The notes under the pieces were generated by a model, which ran no database searches, was not told where the DNA came from, and saw only the letters and a program-made list of their open reading frames with translations. A program made the translations under genes and the position numbers. Positions 44,701 through 54,070 of a stretch of 64,000 bases of DNA are shown here, piece after piece. This stretch comes from Planctomycetota bacterium (GTDB taxonomy: Bacteria; Planctomycetota; GCA-2746535), in the NCBI GenBank assembly GCA_002746535.1, contig NVWA01000020.1:1-64000 (forward strand), in the 5' to 3' direction. How positions within the stretch are numbered: the stretch's first letter is position 1; the number at the start of each line of letters is the position of its first letter.

Positions 44701-47700
44701 TTCAGGAGCAAACACAGAACGTTTAACAGATCCACATAGTGCTGCCGGATTGAACTTCTTGACCTTGATATCCGCAATTACAGATGCTGATATGTCCACA
44801 ACGGCATCATTGATTTCAAAATCAAGTTCTGATTTTGATACCTATTTCAAAGATGGGCCACCACTATATCTATTGAAAGACAGAAAAGGTCTTTTCTGGA
44901 TTATAAGCGTTGAATTTATTGATGTTGCTTTTGATCCTGGATTTGTTGACCTCTGCTTTGCGAAAGTTGGCTCTGATGGTAAATTAGATTTGCCTGATAT
45001 TAATCTTGAACAAGATGTTGATTTGAATGGTTCAAACCCATGTGTTTTCCTTGGTTTATTCTTTGGAGACCATGCTTACTTCCCTACAAACACTGATGGA
45101 AGTTTAGACATTACACAATGGGAATGGTCAGCACCAAAAGAAGCTCCATTTGGTTATATTAGTAGTGTAGCGGCAAGCGCACAAATCAGATATGCTGGTG
45201 AAAGCTTCCAAGATAAAGTTGGTACTGGATCAGCTGCTGAACTTCAAGCTCTAGAAGAATTTTTCTTCTCTGGTGATTTCACATCTATTCCTTCGCGATT
45301 GGATTATTATGGTCCAAGCGGTGGTGGTCTAGCTGTCATTTCTTATAACAGTACTTCAAGAACTTGGCCAGCAATTAGTACAGCTACTTACGGAACCTCG
45401 GTCTCATCACTTAAACGAGGAGACATGGTTCTTTTAAGACAAAAAAGTACAGGTGATCCAGATATCATATGTTTTGTGGATAAAGATAATGGAGACGCCT
45501 CACATGCAAATGCTGCCATTGGTTTAATTGTGGCAAACTATAATGATGCCAACATTCAAGTTGGCGGAGTTCTAGTTGATGCCGATAAAGATGGTTACAT
45601 TGCTAAGTTTGATCCAAATGACGATGATCCAAATATTATTCCTGATGCACCTCCTGGTGGAGAAGAATTTAAAGATGAAGACGCTTCTTCTTTTGCAGGA
45701 CATTCTCCCGTAACAGGTATTTTTGCTCAAGACGAATCTAACAAACTTATTTTCGTAGACATCAATGAGTTTATTGAGGAAGTATATCAATTGACTTTAA
45801 TCATTAAGGTCAAGAGCAAAGCTGGGGTGGCAAGCACATTCCCAACTACTGGTGAAAAAATTATTATCGAAATCACTCCACCTGATTTTACCGACTCAAC
45901 AATTACAAATTTTGATCCGACGGCTTCCATTAAATCTGGCTCATCAATTAAGATTGATGATGTTGGTATGGATCATTTAAATATTGACTTCATAACGACC
46001 AATACTCAATTTGCTGCTGGAGGAATATTTGAGCCTGGTGCTAAAATTACATTTGAATATGATTTCAAATTTAGACCAAGAGATTCAACAGGTAATATCA
46101 TCACTGATGTTAGTAAATTTGGTGACAACCCTGCGAGACCACCTTTAACAGGAATGAGTGAGCTACAGATCCCTGAGTTATCAGAGCAAGTTGGCACATT
46201 CAATAAAGCTACCAATTTAATTCAACAAGGTGGGGATACACCATCTGCCATGGCAGATGGTTTACGACTTGAACCACAAAAAGATATTTACATCACATGG
46301 GATGAAGTCACAAATGCTGATTTTTATGAGATCGAAATCGAAGTTCCTGACATTGAAACAGCAACTGGGTTTTTACCTGGTTTTCATGAACGTTTTGGGA
46401 CTGATAACTTTGATCGAAAGATTGTTATACCTGCATTTAGATTACCTCCAGGTAGATCAAACATTAGCATCATCATGATTGCCAGAAGAAATAGTGTTTT
46501 TGGCGAACCAACAAATGATGGCGCTTTTATTTCATATTCAAGTATAAGTACTACTGGTGAAGCAGACGTAGGTGATCCAGGTGGTTTTGCCAATAATGAA
46601 ATTAAACTAGCCACTGGTGATAAACTTTATTTCCATGCCGATACCTACATACTAGATTCAAATTCAGCTGGAGGAGTAGAATTGTTTTCAGTTGTTATAA
46701 CGGGAACAACCGTTAGCGTGACGTTAGCTACTGGTATTTCTGGCGAAGGCCACTTAGATGGGTTTGATGGTGGTGCTCCTAAGAAGTCTTTGAAAAAACA
46801 ATTATCAACGACATTAGCAGATGGCTCAACTTTTAATGCTAAACTGCACAGCTTCTTTAGGTTACTGGGAATCACACTGCCTGATGGAGCTTCACAACCG
46901 GTTGATGTTGAAATCGGTGGCTTCCGTGATGGTGAAGTTAAACTATTTGCTTACTTACCACCTCCATTCAGAGACATCAGTTCTGGCGGTGATTTTGATG
47001 TAAATGGCGACGCAACCAATGATGTGAATTTTAATGGAACTAATCTATTAACATTTAATTCAGGCATAAAGGTAAGTCGTTTTGATCCCAACTTAGGACC
47101 AGTAAATTTATCTACTGACGGCCAAGCAACATTATATACTATTCAAGCAGGCACCTTATTCGTAGATTTTGATTTAGAATTTAGTGATGGTAAACGTTAC
47201 TGGTTCTTTATTGATCTGCAATTTAACGCCTTAGAATTTGGCGAAATAATTGGAGGCCCTGCTGATCCAACAGGTGGAGGCGATATTTTTGGTGGTGATT
47301 TAGTTTCTGGTCAAAGTCTAGATTTTGATTCAGCAAACTTCTTCTTCCAAATAAGCCCTAGCAGTTCCGCTAATAGCGTCTTTGATTTCCTTGGCACAAC
47401 AGCTACATTCGTCAATAACTGGAAAATAAAAGTAGACGATGGTAACGGCCCTGTTGAGGCTTCAAGCATTGTGCTAGTCGCTGATCAACCAAAAGTTGTA
47501 GAACTTTTTAATGACACACTAAATCATCATTTCGATTTAGATCTATACTTATTCCCATCAGGTGAATTAGGCGCTAGGATTTTACAACCGGGTGGTGGAG
47601 CTCAACCTCCACAAGAAGGACCCTATGATCCATTCACCGATCCTAATACAATTTTTGCTTTTCAAGGCACAATGCCTAACGGTAATTTCTTTGAAGCAAA

Positions 47701-49747
47701 CCCAGGTGACCCAACATTTACATTCGGGGTTACTGCTGCACAAGGTGCCAATGCTGTGTTTAACTTTATAAATAGCGAAATCACTCCTGTCGGAAGCTGG
47801 GATATTACAGATGAATTTGGAAATATTGTACCCTCAATATTCCCTACAGCCGCATTTGCACAATTCATTAAATTTGAAGATCCTGCAACAGGAATGACAT
47901 TGGATGGATTTGCAATCATGGAAGGTACTGGTTTGAAAATTGGTATCTTTGGCATCTTTGGAGGAAGCGCTGGTGAACCACCTCCACCAACAGAAGGTGG
48001 GCTTTTCAGTGATATCATGTTCGAAAACGAATATTTAAATATTCAAGGTACTTCGCCAGCATGGGATCAGTTTATCATTTCACAAACACTCAGCTCCACT
48101 ACAAATGATATTTCCTTATTTAAATTTGTAACTTCAACAAATGAAGTTAGCCCAGAAAATGGTTGGACTATAGAAATAATGACACAAGCGGGTCCAGCTC
48201 CGGCACCATCACCATTAATTGCTACGGCAATAATTTTAGCTTTGAAACTTTCTCATCCAACTGATACACGAGAAATCTTTGTAGATATTTCGTTAGAAGG
48301 TCTTGATTTAAAAGTTAATGTAATTGATGTGATGGTTGGTGGCGCTGGAGGTCCTCCACCTCCTACAGAAGGTGGTACCCCATCAACAAATGTATTTGAA
48401 ACAGATTTGATTGCAAATGAATTCTTCAATTACCTAATGGGTGATCCAGTAACCTTCAGTGTAACCTCAGCAATCGTTTCACTAGCAACTGAAGAGTCAG
48501 TTTTCAATTGGGATGGGGTCAAAGTTACACCTCAAAATGGATGGGTAATGTATGATCCAAATCAGAATGTAATTGCAAATTTAACACCAAGTACATTATC
48601 TTCTGTAATTCATTTAACTAATGTTAGCTCAACTGTTGAATTTGATATTGATGTCTTCATTGATACTGGATTATTAGCGGTTGATGTGATAGATGTATTA
48701 CCGGCTGGCGCACCACCTCCGCCACCACCAACAGACATTTTTAATGGTACGGCAAATGCCAATGAACATTTAAATGTTACATTCGGCTCACCTGATACTT
48801 TTGCTCTCTCTGCGACTATGCAACCAGGGCCAGCAACAGAATCGATGTTCATGTTTAACGCTTCTCAGTTAACAGCTGTTAATGGATGGGAATTCAAAGA
48901 TGATCAAGATAATCCATTAACTTCACCATTTACGGCAACTGTGACGACGACTACAATTATAGTTCACAAAGCAGGAAATGATGAATATGAAATTGATGTC
49001 ACATTGAATGGTGCACAACTGGATATTGCCGTAATTGATGTTTTACCGGGTCTTCCACCACCGCCACCACCAACAGACCTTTTTAATGGTACGGCTAATG
49101 CCAATGAACATCTGAATGTTACATTCGGCTCACCTGATACTTTTGCTCTCTCTGCGACTATGCAACCAGGGCCAGCGACAGAATCAATGTTCATGTTTAA
49201 TGCTTCCCAGTTAACAGCTGTTAATGGATGGGAATTCAAAGATGATCTGGATAACCCATTAACTTCACCAATTACGGCAACTGTGACTACTACTAAAATT
49301 ATTGTTCACAAACCAGGAAATGATGAATATGAAATTGATATTACTTTGAGCGGTGCCCAGCTAGATATTGCTGTAATCGATGTTTTACCAGGTCTTCCTC
49401 CAGCGCCACCAATTTTTGATGGTTTCATGGATGAAGCAACCATTAATTTTAACATTGATTTCAATACCATTCCAGAAACAGCTATAGCAGCAGCTGCATT
49501 TGAAGATGGTATAACTACGATAAATGTGGAAACAGCATTTGAATTTGATAAAACAAATGGAGACATAACCCTTAAAAATGGTTGGGTCATCAATAATGGT
49601 GGCGGTGATTTAACGTCATTTGTTGTACCAGATTTGGACAATCCTCATATGTTCATATTGGAAAATTCGACATCTACAATTTCATTGAAATTAGATATAA
49701 GCATTTCATCAATAGATAGCAATCTAGACGTGAAATTATTTGAATAA
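41762..49747 (+). CDS. Giant surface lipoprotein with seven C-terminal tandem domains
   Basis: 2,661 residues from the ATG at 41762 (SD GAGGTGA five bases upstream); the GTG at 41753 lies inside the SD. Lipobox AFGC, followed by GSGGGSSSSST, typical of exported lipoproteins. The first ~750 residues are helical and acidic; then beta-rich regions. Near residue 1273 a DADKDGYIAKFDPNDDDPN segment resembles thrombospondin type 3 calcium loops. From 47285 to the end there are seven tandem modules of ~111-130 residues (starts 47285, 47651, 48002, 48392, 48737, 49079, 49412), most joined by Pro-rich linkers (PPPPPPTD, PPPPTEGG). Each carries an 'N-[AG]-W' core such as AVNGWEFKDD or PENGWTIEI and ends LDI.VIDV. 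No known family recognised; an adhesin or surface-layer role is inference. Confidence 0.85.
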   Translation: MMNPFKFTKSLVLMAALLFAFGCGSGGGSSSSSTTPDTTIPDTPVVTVDASLRAVTSGDLDLILTGIASSGKKSKKSRKAKTTLDSTNFTDTTCLVFVSLLSDPDYKDLVAIIKTDSAGKFEITTDDIFAYLKVHFADVGETAAFADLDPTDSANKDRILAAYQKLGVLRITAFYQDGDDIVSMEYLQDVSTADPTILEKADPRDRILFHWVEKIFADLGIVPTEEQFAELKIQIEALALEILKDFELPEGVTAAEFATAFKNENTLILTDAQKALIKAILASSESLTDADKQSIKDSAGATHQAVSDPLANEMNQDLTGLINSLGNEIQLKIEAALNDSTGSSVFKTLLSSDGTTLNVADDTFKASFDFDTKRKESLMRFFIALGFPVVIEADPTDKDPLIAMAMPMPASISEDLLPGSKYFGDRNIRAFKVSDLAAMVTTVNALFANQAAVDAIAITPFDQLSDTDFANLERLKIVHEFARMLKDGPPLVSFDLIGQIAATTTKVKLKTIASVITEYFVWRKDSVVLIDEGGVKIPVFTGGTVPPEGGDTPNATEILRKLSIKLSSTPLEAVKDLTGSDAFILQFLPQAIEEGFHKSHAANTEFKFPSSLEEARQLVLQSFHFKGVRNGIGRGLIAAFPPPSATDSLFGTLLSGETELNAKSAIFFINFLLESQFLIDSSLGFINSTTLIPNFSNIKFLDVKDSSNFSLAKLVTSLLKITEFTESAKFATAVETFRNLCEPTGKFASLYKLPEFDDSVPDDINKKSAVTVEMDIEFFDGRTVADITTLVTIQAISVTFGANGPEETGDAPIAGSITASDSNNNKWKVSFPAVPSDKEYFVFIKVEGYKNKLPEFYFYADGFGDPLNITDHEPFIIPPDEDFGAVPCVGLAANQHVPGTNTNDLEGLDFSNFEQGLPFILPISKDGTEGSLDLRFKYDGSKFSLETTFPGLNTGDSATKALIAPLHVDWTGTTPVVSLTSGANTERLTDPHSAAGLNFLTLISAITDADMSTTASLISKSSSDFDTYFKDGPPLYLLKDRKGLFWIISVEFIDVAFDPGFVDLCFAKVGSDGKLDLPDINLEQDVDLNGSNPCVFLGLFFGDHAYFPTNTDGSLDITQWEWSAPKEAPFGYISSVAASAQIRYAGESFQDKVGTGSAAELQALEEFFFSGDFTSIPSRLDYYGPSGGGLAVISYNSTSRTWPAISTATYGTSVSSLKRGDMVLLRQKSTGDPDIICFVDKDNGDASHANAAIGLIVANYNDANIQVGGVLVDADKDGYIAKFDPNDDDPNIIPDAPPGGEEFKDEDASSFAGHSPVTGIFAQDESNKLIFVDINEFIEEVYQLTLIIKVKSKAGVASTFPTTGEKIIIEITPPDFTDSTITNFDPTASIKSGSSIKIDDVGMDHLNIDFITTNTQFAAGGIFEPGAKITFEYDFKFRPRDSTGNIITDVSKFGDNPARPPLTGMSELQIPELSEQVGTFNKATNLIQQGGDTPSAMADGLRLEPQKDIYITWDEVTNADFYEIEIEVPDIETATGFLPGFHERFGTDNFDRKIVIPAFRLPPGRSNISIIMIARRNSVFGEPTNDGAFISYSSISTTGEADVGDPGGFANNEIKLATGDKLYFHADTYILDSNSAGGVELFSVVITGTTVSVTLATGISGEGHLDGFDGGAPKKSLKKQLSTTLADGSTFNAKLHSFFRLLGITLPDGASQPVDVEIGGFRDGEVKLFAYLPPPFRDISSGGDFDVNGDATNDVNFNGTNLLTFNSGIKVSRFDPNLGPVNLSTDGQATLYTIQAGTLFVDFDLEFSDGKRYWFFIDLQFNALEFGEIIGGPADPTGGGDIFGGDLVSGQSLDFDSANFFFQISPSSSANSVFDFLGTTATFVNNWKIKVDDGNGPVEASSIVLVADQPKVVELFNDTLNHHFDLDLYLFPSGELGARILQPGGGAQPPQEGPYDPFTDPNTIFAFQGTMPNGNFFEANPGDPTFTFGVTAAQGANAVFNFINSEITPVGSWDITDEFGNIVPSIFPTAAFAQFIKFEDPATGMTLDGFAIMEGTGLKIGIFGIFGGSAGEPPPPTEGGLFSDIMFENEYLNIQGTSPAWDQFIISQTLSSTTNDISLFKFVTSTNEVSPENGWTIEIMTQAGPAPAPSPLIATAIILALKLSHPTDTREIFVDISLEGLDLKVNVIDVMVGGAGGPPPPTEGGTPSTNVFETDLIANEFFNYLMGDPVTFSVTSAIVSLATEESVFNWDGVKVTPQNGWVMYDPNQNVIANLTPSTLSSVIHLTNVSSTVEFDIDVFIDTGLLAVDVIDVLPAGAPPPPPPTDIFNGTANANEHLNVTFGSPDTFALSATMQPGPATESMFMFNASQLTAVNGWEFKDDQDNPLTSPFTATVTTTTIIVHKAGNDEYEIDVTLNGAQLDIAVIDVLPGLPPPPPPTDLFNGTANANEHLNVTFGSPDTFALSATMQPGPATESMFMFNASQLTAVNGWEFKDDLDNPLTSPITATVTTTKIIVHKPGNDEYEIDITLSGAQLDIAVIDVLPGLPPAPPIFDGFMDEATINFNIDFNTIPETAIAAAAFEDGITTINVETAFEFDKTNGDITLKNGWVINNGGGDLTSFVVPDLDNPHMFILENSTSTISLKLDISISSIDSNLDVKLFE
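48737..49411 (+). repeat. Near-identical tandem duplication in the giant lipoprotein gene
   Basis: Modules 5 (48737-49078) and 6 (49079-49411) align with a 342-bp period. At protein level they differ at only about eight positions (for example DDQ/DDL, SPF/SPI, HKA/HKP, LNGAQ/LSGAQ). DNA differences are mostly silent, which points to a recent duplication or homogenisation. Confidence 0.9.
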
Positions 49748-49750
49748 CCT

Positions 49751-49790
49751 ATAGGGATGTCCTTTTGGGCATCCCTATTCCCCCCCCCTT
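49751..49790 (+). terminator. Rho-independent terminator after the giant lipoprotein
   Basis: ATAGGGATG (49751-49759) pairs with CATCCCTAT (49770-49778), with further CC/GG pairing inside. A C-run and TTTTT follow. It starts 3 bp after the stop codon. Confidence 0.85.
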
Positions 49791-49913
49791 TTTATTACAA
49801 TAACTTTACCAGAATATAATAATAGGAAGTCTCACTTCCTAAAAATAAATCAAAGCTTAAAGACAGACGTCATTTTCGGCAAATGCCAGGTAGTGAGGCT
49901 TCCTGAATAACAA

Positions 49914-51077
49914 TCACTTTTTAGCTGAATAATAAATCATTAGCTTTTTAATAGTTTTGTTGACTGGCTCAAGCCTTTTAAGTTCAGATAAAACCTTTAC
50001 ACAATTGCCAACGTCGTTTTTAGACTGATACAAACTATATAATTTCCACAGCGAAGCATTGCGATAAGCTTCATAGCTTTTCGCTTCCAAGAAATAAGCA
50101 ACAGATTTAGATATTTTATTATCAGATTCGCAGATACGTCCAAGTAAAAAATAATACCTCCCTGTTTTGACCTTTGGGTCAACAATACCGTCTAAGGTTT
50201 TTTTAGCCTCTTCTATATTTGACGACATCAATGCTTCAGCTAAATATATTAACAGATGATCTTTCTTTTCAATACCCTTAACATTTTTAATTGAAATCTT
50301 GATCCAGGCTTCAGCTTTATCAAAAGTCTTATTATTTATAAAACTCAAAGCTATATTCTCAGCTCTTAGGCTATCAATTTTGTTTATTTTCTTAATGATT
50401 TTTTCACCATAAACAATTGCTTGTCCTGGTAATTTCAACAATAAACTCAAATCAAGCAAAGCATATAAATGATTTACATTAGCTTTGTTCATTAAGTAAA
50501 TAAATTGATAATTCTCAAAAGCCAACTCATGTTTACCCATTTGCCAATGAATTTGACCTAACAATTCTAATAACTCAACATCACCTTCTTCTTCTATCAA
50601 TAGCGATTTCACCAATGACAATGCTTCAACCATACGATTCTGATGAAATAAACATTGCAATAATCCTTTTTTTAAATTTTGACTCTCAGGATAATTTATC
50701 ATGGCACCACGAAATACATTTTCAGCAACAAAATAATCTTTCAAGTTCAAGTGGCAAAGACCAAGCGATGTAACATTATGAATTGTTGGATAAAGCTGAT
50801 AAGCTTTGAAATAATCGCTCCTCGCTTTTTTATATTTCTTCAACTGAGCATACATACTTCCGCGGTATTCGTATAGATTAGGGTGCAAATCATTCTTTTT
50901 CTTCTTGGCCCATTCATCAATAATTAAAACGGCTCCTTCATAATCTCCCTTTTTTTGAAGACTTTCAGCTTCTAATCTTACTTTATATTCTTTCTCAGAG
51001 ATTTTAGGCACTTCCGCCAAACAAAATATAAACAGAAACAAGCCCAATGAAGTCAGGATGATTTTTTTATTTAACAT
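49914..51077 (-). CDS. TPR-repeat protein, last gene of the Exb/TonB operon
   Basis: 387 residues from the ATG at 51077; the longer frame uses a TTG nine bases upstream. Signal peptide ~1-22 (IILTSLGLFLFIFCLA). TPR-like helical pairs throughout: KKGDYEGAVLIIDEWAKK, YRGSMYAQLKKYKKARSDYF, SLGLCHLNLKDYFVAENVFR, LLGQIHWQMGKHELAFENYQ and FLLGRICESDNKISKSVAYF. The start lies inside the TonB gene (11-bp overlap), so translation is coupled. In DUF3450/ExbB systems of marine Gram-negative bacteria a TPR protein often ends the operon. It is periplasmic by its signal; probably an adaptor. Confidence 0.87.
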   Translation of the reverse strand: MLNKKIILTSLGLFLFIFCLAEVPKISEKEYKVRLEAESLQKKGDYEGAVLIIDEWAKKKKNDLHPNLYEYRGSMYAQLKKYKKARSDYFKAYQLYPTIHNVTSLGLCHLNLKDYFVAENVFRGAMINYPESQNLKKGLLQCLFHQNRMVEALSLVKSLLIEEEGDVELLELLGQIHWQMGKHELAFENYQFIYLMNKANVNHLYALLDLSLLLKLPGQAIVYGEKIIKKINKIDSLRAENIALSFINNKTFDKAEAWIKISIKNVKGIEKKDHLLIYLAEALMSSNIEEAKKTLDGIVDPKVKTGRYYFLLGRICESDNKISKSVAYFLEAKSYEAYRNASLWKLYSLYQSKNDVGNCVKVLSELKRLEPVNKTIKKLMIYYSAKK

Positions 51078-51684
51078 TAAATTCAAACTCTCGTGTTCTA
51101 ATTTTTTCTATGGCTTGACCATTCACATCTAAAAATGGAGAAAATCGATATTTTTTTAAAGCACTTACAACAGAAGAATTAAAAATCTTATGACTTGATT
51201 CAGTTATCTCAATATCTTCCACCAATCCTTTTTTATTGATTCGAAATTTTGCTTTTACTTTTCCACTCAACCCCAATTGAAGAGCCCTAAGCGGCATCTT
51301 TGGCTTAGGAGAATAAATACTAGCACCCCCTTGCAATACAACCAAATTGCTTTTGGTTGCGACATTCAATCCATTCGAAATTTCTAACCCCGTAAGACTA
51401 GAAGCACTAAAGTTGATACTGGATTTAAACCTAATACTTACTGTTGGAGCTATAATAGAATCTATCGTGATTTCATTTTCAATAATCTCCACATGTTCTT
51501 CTAATTCATTTTCTTCAAGTATCTCATCTTCTTTCTTTTCTTGTTCTATCAATTTTTTAGGTTCAAACGTTTTTAATCGATAACTAATTATAGTGCGTTC
51601 CATTTCTGGTCGCTTTTGATTGATTGTTGTCATCAAACCTAAAACAGCAATCGAACAAATTATAGCTAACAAGATGCGCAACAT
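51067..51684 (-). CDS. TonB-family energy transducer
   Basis: 205 residues. An N-terminal TM anchor (LLAIICSIAVLGLMTTI) is followed by a charged, Glu/Lys-rich periplasmic linker (~38-75). The C-terminal TonB domain (~118-205) reads PKMPLRALQLGLSGKVKAKF, INKKGLVEDIEITESSH, SVVSALKKYRFSPF and a final FEFNVK. The YP..A..... G-x-V pattern of TonB is recognisable, with PLRALQLGLSGKV in the usual place of the 'A...G..G.V' motif. It transmits proton-motive energy from ExbB/ExbD to outer-membrane receptors. No TonB-dependent receptor gene lies nearby. Confidence 0.88.
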   Translation of the reverse strand: MLRILLAIICSIAVLGLMTTINQKRPEMERTIISYRLKTFEPKKLIEQEKKEDEILEENELEEHVEIIENEITIDSIIAPTVSIRFKSSINFSASSLTGLEISNGLNVATKSNLVVLQGGASIYSPKPKMPLRALQLGLSGKVKAKFRINKKGLVEDIEITESSHKIFNSSVVSALKKYRFSPFLDVNGQAIEKIRTREFEFNVK

Positions 51685-51715
51685 TCGATTCCCTTTCTAA
51701 ACAATAGGTTCATTT

Positions 51716-52126
51716 CTATTTTTCTTTCGCTGCAATACTAGCTTCTACCCCAGCTCTTCGGCAGGCATCTAATACTTGTAAAACGATATCAATGGATACT
51801 TTTTTATCACTTAAGACTAATACTTTCATGTTTTTATTCAATTGCATTGTCTTTCTTACATGACTCTCTACTTGATATAAAGATATTAGTTTATTATCTA
51901 TTTCAATATCCTCATTATTATCAATTGAAATCACAAAACTTTTGGCTGGTGTAACCATGACAGTCGTCATCTCTGGGCGGGCTATGTTAACAGAGGTTTC
52001 AGGAGCAAAAGTTGAGGTGACGATAAAAAATATTAGCAATATAAAAACCATATCTATCAACGGAGCCATATCAATCGACAATATTTTTTTACGATGATCT
52101 CGACGGTATTTTTGAACACCAATCAT
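51716..52126 (-). CDS. exbD: ExbD/TolR-family biopolymer transporter
   Basis: 136 residues from the ATG at 52126, whose ATGA overlaps the stop of the upstream ExbB gene; eleven further residues in the longer frame are inside that gene. A single TM helix (PLIDMVFILLIFFIVTSTF) carries Asp25, the proton-relay residue known from E. coli ExbD. The periplasmic domain has SIDNNEDIEIDNKLISLYQV, MKVLVLSDKKVSIDIVLQVL and a terminal RRAGVEASIAAKE, normal for the family. It couples proton flow to TonB. Confidence 0.93.
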   Translation of the reverse strand: MIGVQKYRRDHRKKILSIDMAPLIDMVFILLIFFIVTSTFAPETSVNIARPEMTTVMVTPAKSFVISIDNNEDIEIDNKLISLYQVESHVRKTMQLNKNMKVLVLSDKKVSIDIVLQVLDACRRAGVEASIAAKEK

Positions 52127-52710
52127 AATACATTTCCATGCAGTGATTGCCTTAACCAATTCCTAAACTGTATTCGTATACGCTCAACCATTCTAAATAA
52201 TAACAAACCAACATATAATCCAGGTATCGCAATCAATAAACCGTATTCTGTTGTATACAACGCTCTTGATATGCCATGAGCAATTAAATTATTCGAAATT
52301 TGGGAGTCGCGAAGTGCATCGAAAGTTAATATAATCCCTGAGACCGTACCTAGCAATCCTAATAATGGTGCAACTTGAATTAATGTTCCGGCAAGCGATA
52401 ACCTTCTTTCAAAAATAGGGATCATAAGGTCAATTTTTTTCGACAATTCCTTCATCGCTTTTGCAGGCTCAATACCTTGGCCAATCAATTGTCGATAATC
52501 TTTAATATACTGATAAAAGACCGATTGCTTTAATAAACGAGATTTAGAATCTGTTGGTTTGATCAACTCACTAATAGCTTTTTTTTCAGCCAATACTTTC
52601 ATTAGACAATCGAAAAATATCAACCAAGATATCAAGCTACATGCATATAACCAAAACATCAATGCTCCACCTTCTTTAAAAGCAATCAATACCGAATCAT
52701 AGACTGTCAT
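52123..52710 (-). CDS. exbB: ExbB/TolQ/MotA-family proton channel protein (second ExbB)
   Basis: 195 residues with three TM helices: ~17-37 (LMFWLYACSLISWLIFFDCL), ~108-128 (VAPLLGLLGTVSGIILTF) and ~150-172 (YGLLIAIPGLYVGLLLF). The family signature ISRALYTTEYGLLIAIPGL is intact. Its ATG overlaps the stop of the upstream large ExbB (ATGA) and its stop overlaps exbD (ATGA). It probably forms the proton channel with ExbD. Two ExbB proteins in one operon is the known arrangement of DUF3450-type systems. Confidence 0.92.
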   Translation of the reverse strand: MTVYDSVLIAFKEGGALMFWLYACSLISWLIFFDCLMKVLAEKKAISELIKPTDSKSRLLKQSVFYQYIKDYRQLIGQGIEPAKAMKELSKKIDLMIPIFERRLSLAGTLIQVAPLLGLLGTVSGIILTFDALRDSQISNNLIAHGISRALYTTEYGLLIAIPGLYVGLLLFRMVERIRIQFRNWLRQSLHGNVL

Positions 52711-54068
52711 CTCAATGAATTACTTTCACCATTTACATCTTTATACAAATGACTCACCAATAAATTGGAAACCATTTCCATCTCATTTATATTTTTTTCA
52801 ATCTTTGAACTTAAAAGAGAATGGAACAAAATAATGGGCACGGCTACGACTAACCCCAATTGTGTTGTGATTAAAGCCTCTGATATTCCTCTTGATAACA
52901 ATCCTGGATCTCCTGCACCGTGTACGGCAATAACATCAAAAGTAGCAATCATGCCCGTTACCGTTCCCAACAAACCCAATAGTGGTGAAATTACTCCAAG
53001 TATATTCAAGGTTGGCATCATCTTTTCTAATTGAGGGATGTATCCATAAATTTGTTCTTCGATAAACCCTTCAAGTTTTTCTTTTGTGTATTCTCGTTTA
53101 TCCAAACTGGTACAAAGCAGTTCCTGAACATATTTTTTACTCCCTTGCAGCTGAGTTTTTAATTGATCCCATGAATTATTTTCAGACGCTTCCATTATTT
53201 TCTTTTCTAATATTAAACCACTGGTGCCAACTGATAATAAAATCACGAACTTAATCAATATAATCAAGCAACCCAACAAACCTACCAATAAAATAGGATA
53301 AATAACAACTCCACCTTGCTGAATTCTTTCCCACAAAGTAAACTCTTCGTTAGCTATCTCTAAAGCTTCACCACCAGTGACATCAAAGGGTAAATCATGG
53401 ATAACTTTACCGTCTTCGAATAACCCTTTTTCTAGATTTGAAAATGATCCACTACTTTTAACAATTGCAGTATCTCCACTCACAACTATTAAACCCAAAT
53501 CGGGTTTAGTCACATAACCGCCTAAATTTCCGGCTAACCACAAATGTCCTTTAATTTTTTCATTGGCGAAATTTACATACTCACTTTCAATTCGCTGAAA
53601 CTTTGTTGCCAATAACTCTTCAAACTGAAGTTGTTTAAAAAATTCTAATAAACTTTCGGAATTAAATTCTTTGATTTGGCCAGCTACACCTAGAAAAGAA
53701 ATCACTCGACTTAGATTATGCTCAATTTTTGCGGCCTGAAATTTTGCATAAAATGATTTTAACTCTCTGTTAATACGTACGCTTTGATCAGCAGCAGAAT
53801 TAAAATTTAAGTGATAATCTTTTTTTTCTAAGGCATAAGAATCACTAATCCCCTCAGCTTGTGAGATTTGAATTCTTAAAGCATCCAAAGAGCTTAAACG
53901 CTTCTGCCTTGCATCAATTCTTTTAGTCGCCAAGACTTTCTGCTTCATTAAAGCTTTATCTAAAACAATTTGAGATTGTTTCAGTGCTACATCATCAGCA
54001 TGCAATAAATTAATGAACGTGCATAATAATATTAAAATAAAAAAAAGCTTAAAAACCCTTTTAGTCAT
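52707..54068 (-). CDS. Large ExbB-type protein with periplasmic coiled-coil extension
   Basis: 453 residues from the ATG at 54068, two bases after the DUF3450 stop; a TTG six bases upstream is the alternative. Signal peptide to ~24 (FFILILLCTFINLLHA). A periplasmic region ~25-225 with coiled coils and a beta-rich part (GGYVTKPDLGLIVVSGD). A TM helix ~245-275 is followed by a MotA/TolQ/ExbB domain: LGVISPLLGLLGTVTGMIA, SRGISEALITTQLGLVVAVP and a terminal cytoplasmic helix. The extra N-terminal periplasmic domain is characteristic of the first ExbB in DUF3450 operons. It couples the proton channel to the partner proteins. Confidence 0.9.
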   Translation of the reverse strand: MTKRVFKLFFILILLCTFINLLHADDVALKQSQIVLDKALMKQKVLATKRIDARQKRLSSLDALRIQISQAEGISDSYALEKKDYHLNFNSAADQSVRINRELKSFYAKFQAAKIEHNLSRVISFLGVAGQIKEFNSESLLEFFKQLQFEELLATKFQRIESEYVNFANEKIKGHLWLAGNLGGYVTKPDLGLIVVSGDTAIVKSSGSFSNLEKGLFEDGKVIHDLPFDVTGGEALEIANEEFTLWERIQQGGVVIYPILLVGLLGCLIILIKFVILLSVGTSGLILEKKIMEASENNSWDQLKTQLQGSKKYVQELLCTSLDKREYTKEKLEGFIEEQIYGYIPQLEKMMPTLNILGVISPLLGLLGTVTGMIATFDVIAVHGAGDPGLLSRGISEALITTQLGLVVAVPIILFHSLLSSKIEKNINEMEMVSNLLVSHLYKDVNGESNSLR

Positions 54069-54070
54069 AT

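Noticed and set aside
48700-49110. Proline-rich stretches as a separate gene on the opposite strand
   Set aside because: Minus-strand frames here are shadows of the repeats in the giant lipoprotein; they have no SD, and the plus frame is continuous for 2,660 codons.
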